Assembly: GCA_043775015.1 (NCBI GenBank)
Contig: JAYVSV010000056.1
Location: 4,579-68,578 of the forward strand
DNA: 64,000 nt
Direction of reading: 5' to 3'
From: CANJXF01 sp043775015
GTDB lineage: Bacteria > Verrucomicrobiota > Verrucomicrobiia > Limisphaerales > CANJXF01
Below, in pieces: positions 33,181 through 41,601 of this stretch (positions are counted from its first letter, which is position 1; each line of letters opens with the position of its first letter). A model generated the notes under the pieces. The model saw only the letters and a program-made list of their open reading frames with translations. It ran no database searches and was not told where the DNA came from. Made by a program: the position numbers and the translations under genes.

Positions 33181-35289
33181 ATGCACCGATGGTTTACGCG
33201 AGTTTCTGTTTTGATCGGCTGGCTCTGCGCCGGTGTTGCGATGGCCACCCCGGATCTTCGCATTGAGGTGACGACGTTTGGTTGTGATTGCCTTTCGACT
33301 ACCAGTTTTTCCAACGATCACTTCGATGCTCTCAATGTCCCGAGCGCCAATGGGAAATTTCTCGCGCTCACCACCGACGCGCAACGCTTGAAAATCGCTG
33401 CGCAAGGGAACGTGCTGGCGGTTTATCACAATAGTCTTAACGACGGCTGGACTACGAACACCCCCGCGCAGTCGGCGGCTAAGTTTAATCAATACGCGTT
33501 GAGCAATCATACCAGCACCGGGCCGCGCCCCGACTGGATTGTGCTCAACGAAATCTCCAGTTCGCAGTGGCAAAACAGCCAGGATTATCGCGACTGGTTG
33601 GTGGCGGTCGTCCGGCTTCTGCGACAAACCTACGCGTTCAACGTGGTGGTTTATGCCCCTTTTGCGAATCCCGCCAACAGCAGCACCTGGTGGACGGCGC
33701 TCTCCAGCAATGCCTACGTTGCGGCCGAGGTTTATCTCAGTGGCGCGGAAATCAAGGCGCAAAACTTTTCGGTGAGCTGGTGTCAGGGCCAGTATCAAAG
33801 TTCGCTGAACAGCTACAACGCTGTCGGCGTGCCGAAGCCGAAATTGATTTTGGGCGAACATTTCGCGCAGACCGTCGCCGGAACCGGTTGGGGCCGATCT
33901 GGTATTTCGTCGAACGAATGGGACCAGGCGATCAACGCGAGGAGCCGTGCGGCGCTGAATATTGGCTTCACCGGATTTGCCAGTTACGCCTGGGTTTACA
34001 ATTCGATGTTGGTGAGCAAAGAGGAGATGATTCACTTTGAAAAAACTTACGCGACGAATCCATTGCCCACCGTTTCAGGACTGACCGCTCCCTCTATTTC
34101 GCTCGGGCCGCAAAATCAAAAGGTGTTGGCGGGTAGCTTGACGACTTTGAAGGTTTATCCGGCGGGGACGAATCAGCCGTCTTTTCAATGGAAGCTGAAT
34201 GACGCCGCCATTTCGGGAGCAACCGCTTCCACTTATACCATCACCAATGTGCAAGCGTCGCACGAAGGATTCTACAGCGTGGTCTTGAGCAATTCGTTGG
34301 GCGTGGTGACCAGTTCCAATGCGTTGCTCAGTGTGGTTTCCGTGTTCGACCCTTTCAATTACACCGTGGGTCTCGCCCTGCCGGGTCTCACTACGGCGCA
34401 AGGCCAAACTTGGAATTCAGCCGGGGCGGCCGGCGCAGCGATCACGATCACCAACGACTCGTTGCCGATCGCCAGCGCCAGTGGAAACCGCATCCTGTTC
34501 GGGGCGGCGACCGGTCCCAGCGCCCGCATCTCGGTGAACGGTCCTGTGACGAACGGCACGCTCTATTATTCGTTCGCGTTCAAAGTGCTCGACCTGGGGC
34601 AACTCAGTGCGGGTGGAGGATTTTTCGCCGCGTTTAACAATTCCGCCGGCAACCAACCGGGAACACCCACGGTCATTGGTGCCGGTGTCCAAGTCCATGC
34701 GGCGGGCAATGGTTTCGAGATCGGCCTCAAAAAAGCGGCCAGCGGCAGCGTCTATGATTCCTCCCAGTCCTTCACCACGAACGACACGATTTTCGTCGTC
34801 GGCAGTTACACGATCAACACCGCCAGCGCCAACGACGATGTGGCTAATCTCTGGATCAATCCGGCTCAATCGACTTTCAACGCGAACGCCCCGCCTCCGC
34901 CCACTCTCACCAGCAGTTCTGGCGGCGACATCACCACCAATCAAATTGCGAGCTTCGTTTTCTTCCGGCGAGGTGATGCCAACTTGGCTCTGCAACCTGC
35001 CACGATGTTGGCCGACGAGTTACGCGTCGGACCGAGTTGGGCGAGTGTAACGCCGGTGGTTCCGCCAGCGACTTCGCCGACGCTCCTCATTCAACGGAGC
35101 GGTGGCGACGTTGTTCTGCGCTGGGAAACCAATGCGACCGGCTTCGTTTTGCAAAAAAGCCAGACCGTTTCCAGCGACGGTTTGTGGGAAGACACATCGA
35201 CACTAACGGGGATTGTTCAAGGATTCTTCAATTCCACGAATGTCGGCAACGGCGCGAAGGAATTTTTTCGACTCTACAAAACGGAGTAA
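33181..35289 (+). CDS. Large secreted protein with Ig-like domain and PEP-CTERM-like style, unknown function
   Basis: 702 residues from ATG 33181. A signal peptide (about 1-22, ending GVAMA) is followed by a domain of about 280 residues (LRIEVTTFGCDCLSTTSF, RPDWIVLNEISSSQW, VVYAPFANPANSSTWW, PKLILGEHF, TGFASYAWVYNSM) that looks like a TIM-barrel-type glycoside-hydrolase-like region, then an Ig-like domain (ISLGPQNQKVLAGSLTTLKV, QWKLNDAAISGATASTYTI, GFYSVVLSNSLG), then a beta-rich LamG-like part. The end reads LLIQRSGGDVVLRWETNAT and FFRLYKTE, the usual tail of verrucomicrobial secreted proteins. The catalytic role is not known. Confidence 0.7.
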   Translation: MHRWFTRVSVLIGWLCAGVAMATPDLRIEVTTFGCDCLSTTSFSNDHFDALNVPSANGKFLALTTDAQRLKIAAQGNVLAVYHNSLNDGWTTNTPAQSAAKFNQYALSNHTSTGPRPDWIVLNEISSSQWQNSQDYRDWLVAVVRLLRQTYAFNVVVYAPFANPANSSTWWTALSSNAYVAAEVYLSGAEIKAQNFSVSWCQGQYQSSLNSYNAVGVPKPKLILGEHFAQTVAGTGWGRSGISSNEWDQAINARSRAALNIGFTGFASYAWVYNSMLVSKEEMIHFEKTYATNPLPTVSGLTAPSISLGPQNQKVLAGSLTTLKVYPAGTNQPSFQWKLNDAAISGATASTYTITNVQASHEGFYSVVLSNSLGVVTSSNALLSVVSVFDPFNYTVGLALPGLTTAQGQTWNSAGAAGAAITITNDSLPIASASGNRILFGAATGPSARISVNGPVTNGTLYYSFAFKVLDLGQLSAGGGFFAAFNNSAGNQPGTPTVIGAGVQVHAAGNGFEIGLKKAASGSVYDSSQSFTTNDTIFVVGSYTINTASANDDVANLWINPAQSTFNANAPPPPTLTSSSGGDITTNQIASFVFFRRGDANLALQPATMLADELRVGPSWASVTPVVPPATSPTLLIQRSGGDVVLRWETNATGFVLQKSQTVSSDGLWEDTSTLTGIVQGFFNSTNVGNGAKEFFRLYKTE

Positions 35290-35350
35290 TGTTTTCAGTC
35301 GCGAGAAAGTTGATTGGCTTCCATCGCATAGACTGATTCCAATTTCTGGG

Positions 35351-35493
35351 GGGTGTGATTAAAAGTGGGTGACGGAGCGCGGACATTCCTGTCCGCCCGC
35401 GCGTCCTTCCGTCCAGAGCGCTTGATATTTTAGCCAAGCCCGGCGGACAGGAATGTCCGCGCTCCGTTCCTTCACCCACTTTTAATCACACCC
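35351..35493. mobile_element. MITE copy 1, with perfect 9-bp target duplication
   Basis: 143 bp bounded by GGGTGTGATTAAAAGTGG on the left and its reverse complement on the right. The inverted repeat runs about 47 bp with one 5-base gap and includes GGAGCGCGGACATTCCTG and its partner. ATTTCTGGG occurs directly on both sides (35342-35350 and 35494-35502), a clean target-site duplication. A second copy is at 63848-63991, differing by four substitutions and one inserted base. No transposase gene is inside either copy. Confidence 0.9.
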
Positions 35494-35558
35494 ATTTCTG
35501 GGTTCGGGATCAAAGCGCGCTTGATTCAGGAGAACGCTGTCCGCAGAATTCGCTTGAA

Positions 35559-38369
35559 ATGGCAAAGGCTCCCGATTTTCTCACGCGCGTTTTTCTTTTC
35601 TTAATACTTCCAGCATTCGCGATTTCTGCCGTGGAATTGCTTCCGCCCGGTAACCGACCTTTGCCGCTCGGCGTTCACGCGCTCGTCGGAGGCAAGGTTG
35701 TCGTCAAACCCGGCCAAACCCTCGATTCCGCTACGATTTTGATTCGCGACGGTTTCATCACCGCCATTGGTGCAGACGTAAAAATTCCGGACGACGCGCG
35801 GGTTTGGGAAATGAAAGGCATGACGATTTACGCCGGGTTCATCGATCCGTATTTGAGTTTCGGCGCGAAAGGCCCGACTCCATCCGGTGCAAAACCGGGC
35901 GCAAATCTCACCATTGGAAAATTCTTTGGGGTGGTCGGCGCGGGCAACGACACCGGCAATCCCGGCCCGGGTTCCGATGTCGCCCAAGTCACGCCGGAGC
36001 GCCGCGCTGCCCTCAATTATTCGCCCGACCAAAAAACTCTCGAAAAATTGCGCGAACTCGGTTTTACCTCGGGGAATCTGGTTTTCGACAAAGGCATTTT
36101 TCGCGGATCGACCGCGTTCGTCGCGCTTTCTGACGCAGAACCCAACCGAGCTTTGATCAAGCCGGATGTTTTTCAGCAGGTCGTTTTCGACACGGAAAAC
36201 GGACGCGAAGATGGCTATCCGGAATCGCTCATGGGCGTGATCGCGGTGGTTCGCCAAACTTTTTTGGACGCGCAACATTACGCGCTCGATGTCGCAGATT
36301 TTCAAAAGCAGAGCAATCGGTTGCGGCCTGAATTCAATCCGGCCTGGGAAGCATTGCGTCCGGCGAGCGCAGGAAAAATGCGCGTGCTCTTTGAACCCGA
36401 AAGCGTCTCGATGGTGGATCGCGTGACGCGCATCGCGCAGGAAATGAAGCTGGATATTTGCATCGTCTCCAGCGGACAGGAATGGCGTCGTCCGGAATTG
36501 GCCAAAGCGGCGCATGTCCCTTTCATCGTGCGATTGGATTTTCCCGAACTCTCAAAACTGCCCGACGAAGATGATTGGAACGATATTTCGCTCGATCAAT
36601 TGCGCGCGTGGGATTGGGCACCTGAAAATGCGGCGGTGCTGCGCCAGCAAAGTTTGGAAATCGCGCTCACGACTGACGGTTTCAGCGACAAGAAGAATTT
36701 TCGCAAGAACTTGAAAGGCGCCTTGGAACGCGGGCTTTCGGAAGATGATGCGCTCGCCGCGTTGACCATTGTTCCCGCGCAGATTTGCGGCGTGGAGAAA
36801 TTGCTCGGAACAATTGAGCCGGGCAAACTGGCTAATCTAACCGTCGTGAACGGAAATTATTTTCAGCCTGAATCAAAAGTGCGCGAGGTTTGGATTGATG
36901 GCCGGAATTATCATGGCGCAATTGAAAAACCGGAGCCTGCGAAAGAGAAAAAGCCTGATGAAGAAAAGAAGCCGTTGGAACGCGTGGCGCGTTCGCCACT
37001 CGAAGGGCGCGGGGTAATTACGAATCCACCCGCTCTTTTGATTCGCGGTGCGACGATTTGGACCGGTACTTCCAAAGGAATTTTGACGAACGCTGACATA
37101 TTCATTAGCGAAGGGAAAATTCAGCAGATTGGCCCAATTAATCTCGGAGGTAATGGACCCATGTTGACGATTGAAGCCGTCGGTCTTCACGTTACGCCCG
37201 GCCTGATTGATTGCCATAGTCACAGCGCCATTCTTGGCAATGTGAACGAATCGAGTTTGCCTTCCACCGCCATGGTGCGAATCGGCGATGTGGTGAATCC
37301 CGAGACCGACAATCTCCACAAAGAACTGGCAGGCGGGTTGACCGTTGCCAATCTGCTGCACGGCTCGGCGAATCCGATCGGCGGTCAAAATTGCGTGATC
37401 AAACTTCGCGACGGAGTTGCTGCGGAAGCCTTGAAATTTGCGGATGCACCCAATGGAATTAAGTTCGCACTCGGCGAAAACGTGAAGCAATCCAATTGGG
37501 GCGACAAATACAAAACGCGTTTTCCACAAACCCGCATGGGTGTGAAAACGTTCGTCGAAAACCGGTTCATCGCCGCCCAGCAATACGCCAGGGATTGGGG
37601 AAAATATAAAAAATCCGGTGGCCTCGCCCCGCGTCGCGATCTTGAACTCGAAGCCATCGACGAAATTATTCGCGGCCAACGGCTCATCCATTGCCACTCG
37701 TATCGGCAGGACGAAATTTTGATGATGATTCGTTTGATGGAAAGTTTCGGCGTGAAGGTGGGAACTTTTCAACACGTGCTCGAAGGCTACAAAGTCGCCG
37801 ACGAAATTGCGGCACACGGCGCGGGCGGGTCCACGTTCTCGGACTGGTGGGGATACAAGTTTGAAGTTTACGACGCCATTCCGTTTAACGGCAGTCTCAT
37901 GCGGGAACGAGGAGTGTTGGTCTCGTTCAACTCCGATTCGCCCGATCTTGCGCGCCGACTTTATACCGAGGCGGCAAAAGCGGTGAAGTTTGGCGGCATG
38001 CCCGAACAGGAGGCGCTCAAGCTCGTGACCATAAATCCAGCGAAACAACTTCACATCGACAAACGCGTCGGCTCGCTCGAACCGGGCAAAGATGCCGATT
38101 TCGTTCTGTGGTCAAAGTCACCGCTCGATTCCTCCACTGTCTGTTTGCAAACGTGGATCGATGGTAAAAAATATTTCGATCGCGACCTCGAAGCCGACCG
38201 CGCCACCGCCTTGGAAAACGAACGCGCGGCCTTGGTCCAAAAAGCACAAAAGATTTTGAAGGCCGGCGGTGGTTCGGAAAAAACGGATGAAGCTGGCAAG
38301 AAAAAGTTTTTTGACCGCGCTCTGGAATATTTGCACGAACACGATGAAAGGCATTGCGATGACGAGTAG
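35559..38369 (+). CDS. Secreted amidohydrolase-family protein, two domains
   Basis: 936 residues. Signal peptide (about 1-24). The N-terminal half has the amidohydrolase frame (ATILIRDGFITAIGADVKI, MTIYAGFIDPYLSF, IEPGKLANLTVVNG) but lacks the HxH metal motif: where DxHxH would be, it reads IDPYLS. The C-terminal half is a normal, metal-binding one: VTPGLIDCHSHSAILGN, IHCHSYRQDEILM, FSDWWGYKFEVYDAIPFN, VSFNSDSPDLARRLY and SLEPGKDADFVLWSKSPL. So only the second half is likely to be catalytic. It belongs to the imidazolonepropionase/dipeptidase-like group. The next amidohydrolase gene overlaps its end. Confidence 0.85.
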   Translation: MAKAPDFLTRVFLFLILPAFAISAVELLPPGNRPLPLGVHALVGGKVVVKPGQTLDSATILIRDGFITAIGADVKIPDDARVWEMKGMTIYAGFIDPYLSFGAKGPTPSGAKPGANLTIGKFFGVVGAGNDTGNPGPGSDVAQVTPERRAALNYSPDQKTLEKLRELGFTSGNLVFDKGIFRGSTAFVALSDAEPNRALIKPDVFQQVVFDTENGREDGYPESLMGVIAVVRQTFLDAQHYALDVADFQKQSNRLRPEFNPAWEALRPASAGKMRVLFEPESVSMVDRVTRIAQEMKLDICIVSSGQEWRRPELAKAAHVPFIVRLDFPELSKLPDEDDWNDISLDQLRAWDWAPENAAVLRQQSLEIALTTDGFSDKKNFRKNLKGALERGLSEDDALAALTIVPAQICGVEKLLGTIEPGKLANLTVVNGNYFQPESKVREVWIDGRNYHGAIEKPEPAKEKKPDEEKKPLERVARSPLEGRGVITNPPALLIRGATIWTGTSKGILTNADIFISEGKIQQIGPINLGGNGPMLTIEAVGLHVTPGLIDCHSHSAILGNVNESSLPSTAMVRIGDVVNPETDNLHKELAGGLTVANLLHGSANPIGGQNCVIKLRDGVAAEALKFADAPNGIKFALGENVKQSNWGDKYKTRFPQTRMGVKTFVENRFIAAQQYARDWGKYKKSGGLAPRRDLELEAIDEIIRGQRLIHCHSYRQDEILMMIRLMESFGVKVGTFQHVLEGYKVADEIAAHGAGGSTFSDWWGYKFEVYDAIPFNGSLMRERGVLVSFNSDSPDLARRLYTEAAKAVKFGGMPEQEALKLVTINPAKQLHIDKRVGSLEPGKDADFVLWSKSPLDSSTVCLQTWIDGKKYFDRDLEADRATALENERAALVQKAQKILKAGGGSEKTDEAGKKKFFDRALEYLHEHDERHCDDE

Positions 38370-39741
38370 ATTTACGATTTTCGATTTACAATTTACGATT
38401 GGGAAATTTCAACCTCGGATTGGCGGGCGACGATTGGCCATTGGAATCCTCTTGTTCGTCGCGCTTCTCTGCTCAGCCAATTCCGCCTCTGCCGAAAAAA
38501 TCCTTTTTAAAGACGCCATCGTCCACACCGTTTCCGGCGAAACATTTTCTCCGGGCGAAGTGTTGATCGATGGCGCAAAAATTTTGGAAGTCGGCGCGAA
38601 GGCAGCCAGTAAAGGCGCAAAAGTCATTTCGCTAAAAGGTCTGCATCTTTATCCCGGCCTGATCGCTTTGGACACGGCGCTTGGCCTGAGCGAAATCAGC
38701 GGAGTGCGCTCGACGCGTGACATTGTTGAGGTCGGTGATTTCACACCCGATGTTCAGTCGTGGATTGCCGTGAATCCCGATTCCGAATTGATCCCGGTCA
38801 CGCGCGCCAACGGAGTGACGCACATCGAGCCTGCGCCCCAGGGCGGAATCGTCGCAGGGCAATCCGGCGTGGTGGCTTTGAACGGTTGGACTTCGGAACA
38901 AATGGCCGTGAAAAAACCAGCGGGACTCCATGTTTACTGGCCCGGCATGGAACTCGACACGCGCCCCAAGGACAAATTCAAAGATAAGTCCAAATGGAAA
39001 TCGCCAGAGGAACAAGCCAAGGAACGACAGATCAAATTGCGTTCGCTCGAAGATTTTTTTGACGAAGCCCGCGCCTACGCAAAGGCAGTGGAAGTGTCCA
39101 AAAAAAATCCCGGCAACGCGCCTGAACGGAACCCATCCTGGGAATCGATGATCCCTTTTCTCTCCGGTGAAGCGCCGATCATCGTTCACGCCGACGATCT
39201 CCGGCAAATCAAGGCCGCTTTGAAATGGGCTGAGACGAATCAATTTAAAATTGTTTTGGTTGGTGGCCGCGATGCGTGGCTGCTGGCGGACAAAATCGCT
39301 GCGGCAAAAGTGCCGGTGATTTACGAACACATCTTTGCGCAACCCGCGCGCGACATTGATCGTTACGACGTGAATTTTAGCGCCCCGGAAGTTTTGCGCG
39401 CAGCCGGTGTGACGTTCGCTCTGGGCATGGGCGCAGACACGTTCGATGCCGGACTGGTAAAAAATCTGCCCTACACCGTCGCTCAATCCATTGCGTTCGG
39501 TTTGCCCGAAGCGGACGCGTTGAAAAGCATCACGCTCGTCCCGGCGCAACTGGTCGGAGTCGCGGATCGGTTGGGATCAATCGAAGCGGGGAAAGAAGCG
39601 ACTTTCTTTGTGACGGATGGAAATGTTTTCGACATTCGCACTAACGTGAAACGCGTCTGGATTGCCGGGCAGGAAATGAATCTCGAAACCCGGCACACGC
39701 GGCTTCACGAGAAATATAGGAATCGTCCGAAAGCGAAATGA
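38359..39741 (+). CDS. Secreted amidohydrolase-family protein lacking metal ligands
   Basis: 460 residues from ATG 38359, overlapping the previous gene by 11 bp; an ATG at 38344 is also possible. The leader is odd: residues 1-17 (MTSRFTIFDLQFTIGKF) come from a 7-bp-periodic array and precede a normal signal peptide (RLAIGILLFVALLCSANSASA). The frame of the family is present (EVLIDGAKILEVGAKAASKG, YPGLIALDTALG, SIEAGKEATFFVTDG), but the DxHxH motif is absent (it reads LIALDTALG). So it is probably a non-catalytic partner of the upstream enzyme. Late positions (DVNFSAPEVLRAAGVTFALG) match related proteins. Confidence 0.8.
   Translation: MTSRFTIFDLQFTIGKFQPRIGGRRLAIGILLFVALLCSANSASAEKILFKDAIVHTVSGETFSPGEVLIDGAKILEVGAKAASKGAKVISLKGLHLYPGLIALDTALGLSEISGVRSTRDIVEVGDFTPDVQSWIAVNPDSELIPVTRANGVTHIEPAPQGGIVAGQSGVVALNGWTSEQMAVKKPAGLHVYWPGMELDTRPKDKFKDKSKWKSPEEQAKERQIKLRSLEDFFDEARAYAKAVEVSKKNPGNAPERNPSWESMIPFLSGEAPIIVHADDLRQIKAALKWAETNQFKIVLVGGRDAWLLADKIAAAKVPVIYEHIFAQPARDIDRYDVNFSAPEVLRAAGVTFALGMGADTFDAGLVKNLPYTVAQSIAFGLPEADALKSITLVPAQLVGVADRLGSIEAGKEATFFVTDGNVFDIRTNVKRVWIAGQEMNLETRHTRLHEKYRNRPKAK
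38368..38405. repeat. Heptamer array at the start of the second amidohydrolase gene
   Basis: Units TTTACGA, TTTTCGA, TTTACAA, TTTACGA, TTGGG...: a 7-bp period. It encodes residues 4-15 of the protein, ahead of the true signal peptide. Confidence 0.8.
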
Positions 39742-39814
39742 TTCTTTTCAGGTTACCGCACGAATCTGAAATTTCCTTGAGCCGATTCTGCTGAAGGCTA
39801 ACTTCCAACTGTTC

Positions 39815-41155
39815 ATGAACATCTACGACGAATTGGAATGGCGCGGTTTGCTTGCTGATTGCACGGACAAAGTTGAATTAACCAAACGTCTCGCCAGCCC
39901 GACCACGCTTTATTGCGGATTCGATCCCACGGCGGATTCACTTCACGTTGGCAACCTTGTTCCGCTTCTTGGACTCCGACGGTTTCAAAATTTCGGCCAT
40001 CACCCAATCGCATTGGCGGGCGGCGCGACGGGTTCCATCGGCGATCCCAGTGGAAAAACGGCCGAGCGCCAGTTGCTCACCAAAGAAATTCTCGACCGCA
40101 ACATCGCGAGCGTAAAAGAGCAGTTGAAACGCCTGCTCGATTTCGAGACAAAAACCAATCCCGCGCGCCTGCTCGACAACGCGAGTTGGACGGCGAACGT
40201 TGGCTTCCTCGATTTCCTGCGCGACATCGGAAAACATTTTTCCGTCAACCAAATGATCGCGAAAGAAAGCGTTCGCGCGCGCATGGAAGACCGCGAAGTC
40301 GGCATCAGCTACACTGAATTCAGCTACATGCTTTTGCAGGCGTTTGATTTTTACGTGCTTTGCCGCGACGCGAATTGCGAATTGCAAATCGGCGGCAGCG
40401 ATCAATGGGGCAATATCACCGCCGGCATCGAACTCACGCGCAAGAAACTCAGCAAACACGTCTTCGGCCTGACGCTCCCGCTCATCACGAATGCCGATGG
40501 AACCAAGTTCGGCAAAACCGAAGCGGGCGCAATCTGGTTGGATCCAAAACGCACGAGCGTTTACAAATTTTATCAATTCTGGATCAACACGGATGATCGC
40601 GATGTTGTTCGTTACTTGAAATATTTTACGTTCTTGAGCCGTGAAGAAATTGAAGCGTTAGAAAAAGCGCACACAGAAAATCCCGGCGCACGAACCGCTC
40701 ATAAAACCTTGGCAAAAGCCGCAACAGATTTAATTCACGGTAACGAAGTTACAACGGCTGTGGAAAGAGCTAGTGAACTTCTGTTTGGAACAATCCGGGA
40801 AATTCAAGGAACATCATTGGAATTTGAACTGCGGCAATCTGCGGGCATATCAGCAGTTCCGGCAATCCATGCGGAACAACTGCTGGACATGATTGCTGAA
40901 GATTTGCCGCATTGTGAAATTGCTTTAAACGAACTTGCGGCTGCTGGAATCCCTCTTGTCGAGCTTCTGGTTAAATCAAAGCTTTGCCCGTCAAAAGGCC
41001 AAGCGCGAAAAGACATCGAAGGCGGCGGCGTTTATGTGAATAATATCCGCGAAACCAATTTTCAACACACCGTCTCTTCAAACGATTTACTATTCAGCAA
41101 ACACATCCTCCTTCGTAAAGGCAAAAAGAATTACGTCGTTGTGACAGCGAAATGA
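39815..41155 (+). CDS. tyrS: Tyrosyl-tRNA synthetase
   Basis: 446 residues, class I synthetase. The HIGH-like motif is DSLHVGNLVPL, the tyrosine-binding QAFDFYVLCRDANCELQIGG and GSDQWGNITAG are intact, and the KMSKS-like motif reads KFGKTEAG. The C-terminal S4 domain (LLVKSKLCPSKGQARKDIEG, GGVYVNN) is complete. The last 170 codons are visibly richer in A and T than the first part. It overlaps the next small gene by 4 bp (ATGA). Confidence 0.95.
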   Translation: MNIYDELEWRGLLADCTDKVELTKRLASPTTLYCGFDPTADSLHVGNLVPLLGLRRFQNFGHHPIALAGGATGSIGDPSGKTAERQLLTKEILDRNIASVKEQLKRLLDFETKTNPARLLDNASWTANVGFLDFLRDIGKHFSVNQMIAKESVRARMEDREVGISYTEFSYMLLQAFDFYVLCRDANCELQIGGSDQWGNITAGIELTRKKLSKHVFGLTLPLITNADGTKFGKTEAGAIWLDPKRTSVYKFYQFWINTDDRDVVRYLKYFTFLSREEIEALEKAHTENPGARTAHKTLAKAATDLIHGNEVTTAVERASELLFGTIREIQGTSLEFELRQSAGISAVPAIHAEQLLDMIAEDLPHCEIALNELAAAGIPLVELLVKSKLCPSKGQARKDIEGGGVYVNNIRETNFQHTVSSNDLLFSKHILLRKGKKNYVVVTAK

Positions 41156-41532
41156 TACTTCACTACCTGCCAATTATAAGCGGGATAATCTGTGTTGCCC
41201 TCATGATAACCGCACGTCTCCTTACCAACCGTCACATAAAAAACTATCGAGCCAGAATCGCTCATGAAGCTTTTTATAAAATGAAGTCAGCGGAGGGATC
41301 TGAGCAAAAGCAAAAGCATCTTTTGGAGGCAGCCGATACTATTGGCAAAAGTCCACGCGCTGGGGAATTTCCAGCGATGTTTTCGGCGATTTATGTTTTA
41401 GGATTTATTGGTTTAGTCATTACTTTTTTTTGGACTCTTATTTCAATTGGTTGGTTGGAGGGTGTTATTGTTGCAAGCCTGTATCTTTGCTCGGGATGTG
41501 TAACTTCTGTTTTCAGTAAAACTCGGAAGTAG
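41152..41532 (+). CDS. Small membrane protein, unknown function
   Basis: 126 residues, AT-rich. Membrane helix at about 4-20 (HYLPIISGIICVALMI), a charged loop with helix (HIKNYRARIAHEAFYKMK, EGSEQKQKHLLEAADTIG) and two more helices at about 80-118 (SAIYVLGFIGLVITFFW, EGVIVASLYLCSGC). It overlaps tyrS by 4 bp, so it is translated with it. I do not recognise the family. It converges on dinB. Confidence 0.55.
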   Translation: MILHYLPIISGIICVALMITARLLTNRHIKNYRARIAHEAFYKMKSAEGSEQKQKHLLEAADTIGKSPRAGEFPAMFSAIYVLGFIGLVITFFWTLISIGWLEGVIVASLYLCSGCVTSVFSKTRK

Positions 41533-41601
41533 TCAGCATCCATAGCTCAAGGAGAATAAAGATTTTCGCTTCAAAACTATTCGTGCCCGACATTTTTTAT
41601 T

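Noticed and set aside
35351..35493. Rho-independent terminator after the large secreted-protein gene
   Set aside because: The hairpin is 143 bp with long arms and a target duplication, and a second copy lies elsewhere; it is a mobile element even if it may also stop transcription.
36873..38054. A 393-residue frame antisense to the two-domain amidohydrolase
   Set aside because: Same reasoning: the sense protein carries a complete metal site and the antisense frame does not resemble any family.
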